5,542 nt of DNA from Candidatus Omnitrophota bacterium (GTDB lineage: Bacteria; Omnitrophota; Gorgyraeia; Duberdicusellales; 4484-171). The position numbers and the translations under genes were made by a program. Every line of letters starts with the position of its first letter. The stretch's first letter is position 1. Positions 5,267 through 5,542 of this stretch are shown in pieces. The notes beneath the pieces are model-generated. The model ran no database searches and was not told the origin of the DNA. It saw only the letters and a program-made list of their open reading frames with translations. Where the stretch lies: assembly GCA_030601015.1 (NCBI GenBank), contig JAUVUO010000096.1, positions 1-5,542 on the forward strand. The letters are read 5' to 3'.

Positions 5267-5542
5267 ATGAAACCAAAAGTATTAATTATAAGGACAGCGG
5301 GAACAAATTGTGATAAAGAAACAGAATTCGCCTTTAAAACGGCAGGGGCGGACACTTATCTTCATCATATTAATTATATTAAACAAAAAAAAGATCTTAC
5401 AAACTATCAAATACTTTGTATCCCCGGGGGATTTAGTTATGGTGATGATTTGGGCGCGGGTAAAATACTTTCTTTAGAGTTGATTTGCCGGCTTCGGGAT
5501 GAGTTGAAAAAATTTATTGATAAAGGCGGTTTAATCTTAGGA
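5267..5542 (+). CDS. purQ: FGAM synthase glutaminase subunit, 5' part only
   Basis: PurQ is a class I glutamine amidotransferase that hydrolyses glutamine and passes ammonia to PurL for FGAM synthesis. Ninety-two codons are visible before the window ends. The start MKPKVLIIRTAGTNCDKET matches the PurQ opening (V-L-x-x-R-x-x-G-T-N-C-D-x-E), followed by A-x-x-x-A-G-A and the oxyanion-side loop CIPGGFSYGDDLGAGKI at 51-67. The GDDLGAGK form differs from the common GDYLRCGA. The frame is open to the edge and ends at GGLILG, just before the nucleophile motif (G-x-C-N-G-x-Q), so the catalytic Cys and the later His/Glu cannot be judged. The nearest in-frame upstream stop is at 5231-5233, with no ATG, GTG or TTG between, so ATG 5267 is the sensible start. 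No Shine-Dalgarno sequence is present. The gene lies 732 bp after purL, an unusually wide gap for partner subunits. Confidence 0.93.
   Translation, partial: MKPKVLIIRTAGTNCDKETEFAFKTAGADTYLHHINYIKQKKDLTNYQILCIPGGFSYGDDLGAGKILSLELICRLRDELKKFIDKGGLILG

Overview
The window is AT-rich bacterial DNA carrying part of a purine biosynthesis operon on the + strand: purB (adenylosuccinate lyase, 294-1586), a fused PurS-like/PurL FGAM synthase gene (1646-4534) and the first 92 codons of purQ (5267-5542, cut by the window end). Low GC, a PurL of intermediate length with PurS-like sequence at its N-terminus but no glutaminase domain, the PurQ variant motif GGFSYGDDLGAGK, and intergenic regions full of short degenerate tandem repeats together suggest an uncultured, deep-branching Gram-negative-type lineage. 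Omnitrophota or Elusimicrobiota would fit, but this is a low-confidence guess and no taxonomic marker is present.

Layout. Positions 2-267 hold the decayed remnant of a GxxExxY-family (PD-(D/E)XK nuclease fold) gene, with an internal amber codon and a frameshifted, truncated 3' end. A TATAAT box lies inside the remnant's 3' end, followed by a good Shine-Dalgarno (SD) sequence and purB. A 59-bp gap leads to purL. Between purL and purQ there are 732 bp (4535-5266) with no credible gene. They are filled by consecutive repeat and hairpin structures: five 8-bp GTTNNCGR units (4541-4580); a 504-bp MITE-like element bounded by inverted ACGAAG arrays (4606-5109), which contains a cloverleaf-like fold (4656-4791) and a second branched hairpin (4931-5007); three 7-bp TTTAGGR-like units (5117-5137); and an ATGAC-punctuated chain of small hairpins (5140-5262) ending four bases before the purQ start codon.

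Function. PurL and PurQ are the synthetase and glutaminase subunits that convert FGAR to FGAM. The PurS function, which joins them in the three-subunit form, appears to be built into PurL here as two tandem PurS-like repeats. PurB acts later in IMP synthesis and again in AMP synthesis. The genes are ordinary housekeeping enzymes. The unexplained part of the window is the structured, repeat-filled spacer that splits two subunits of one enzyme.
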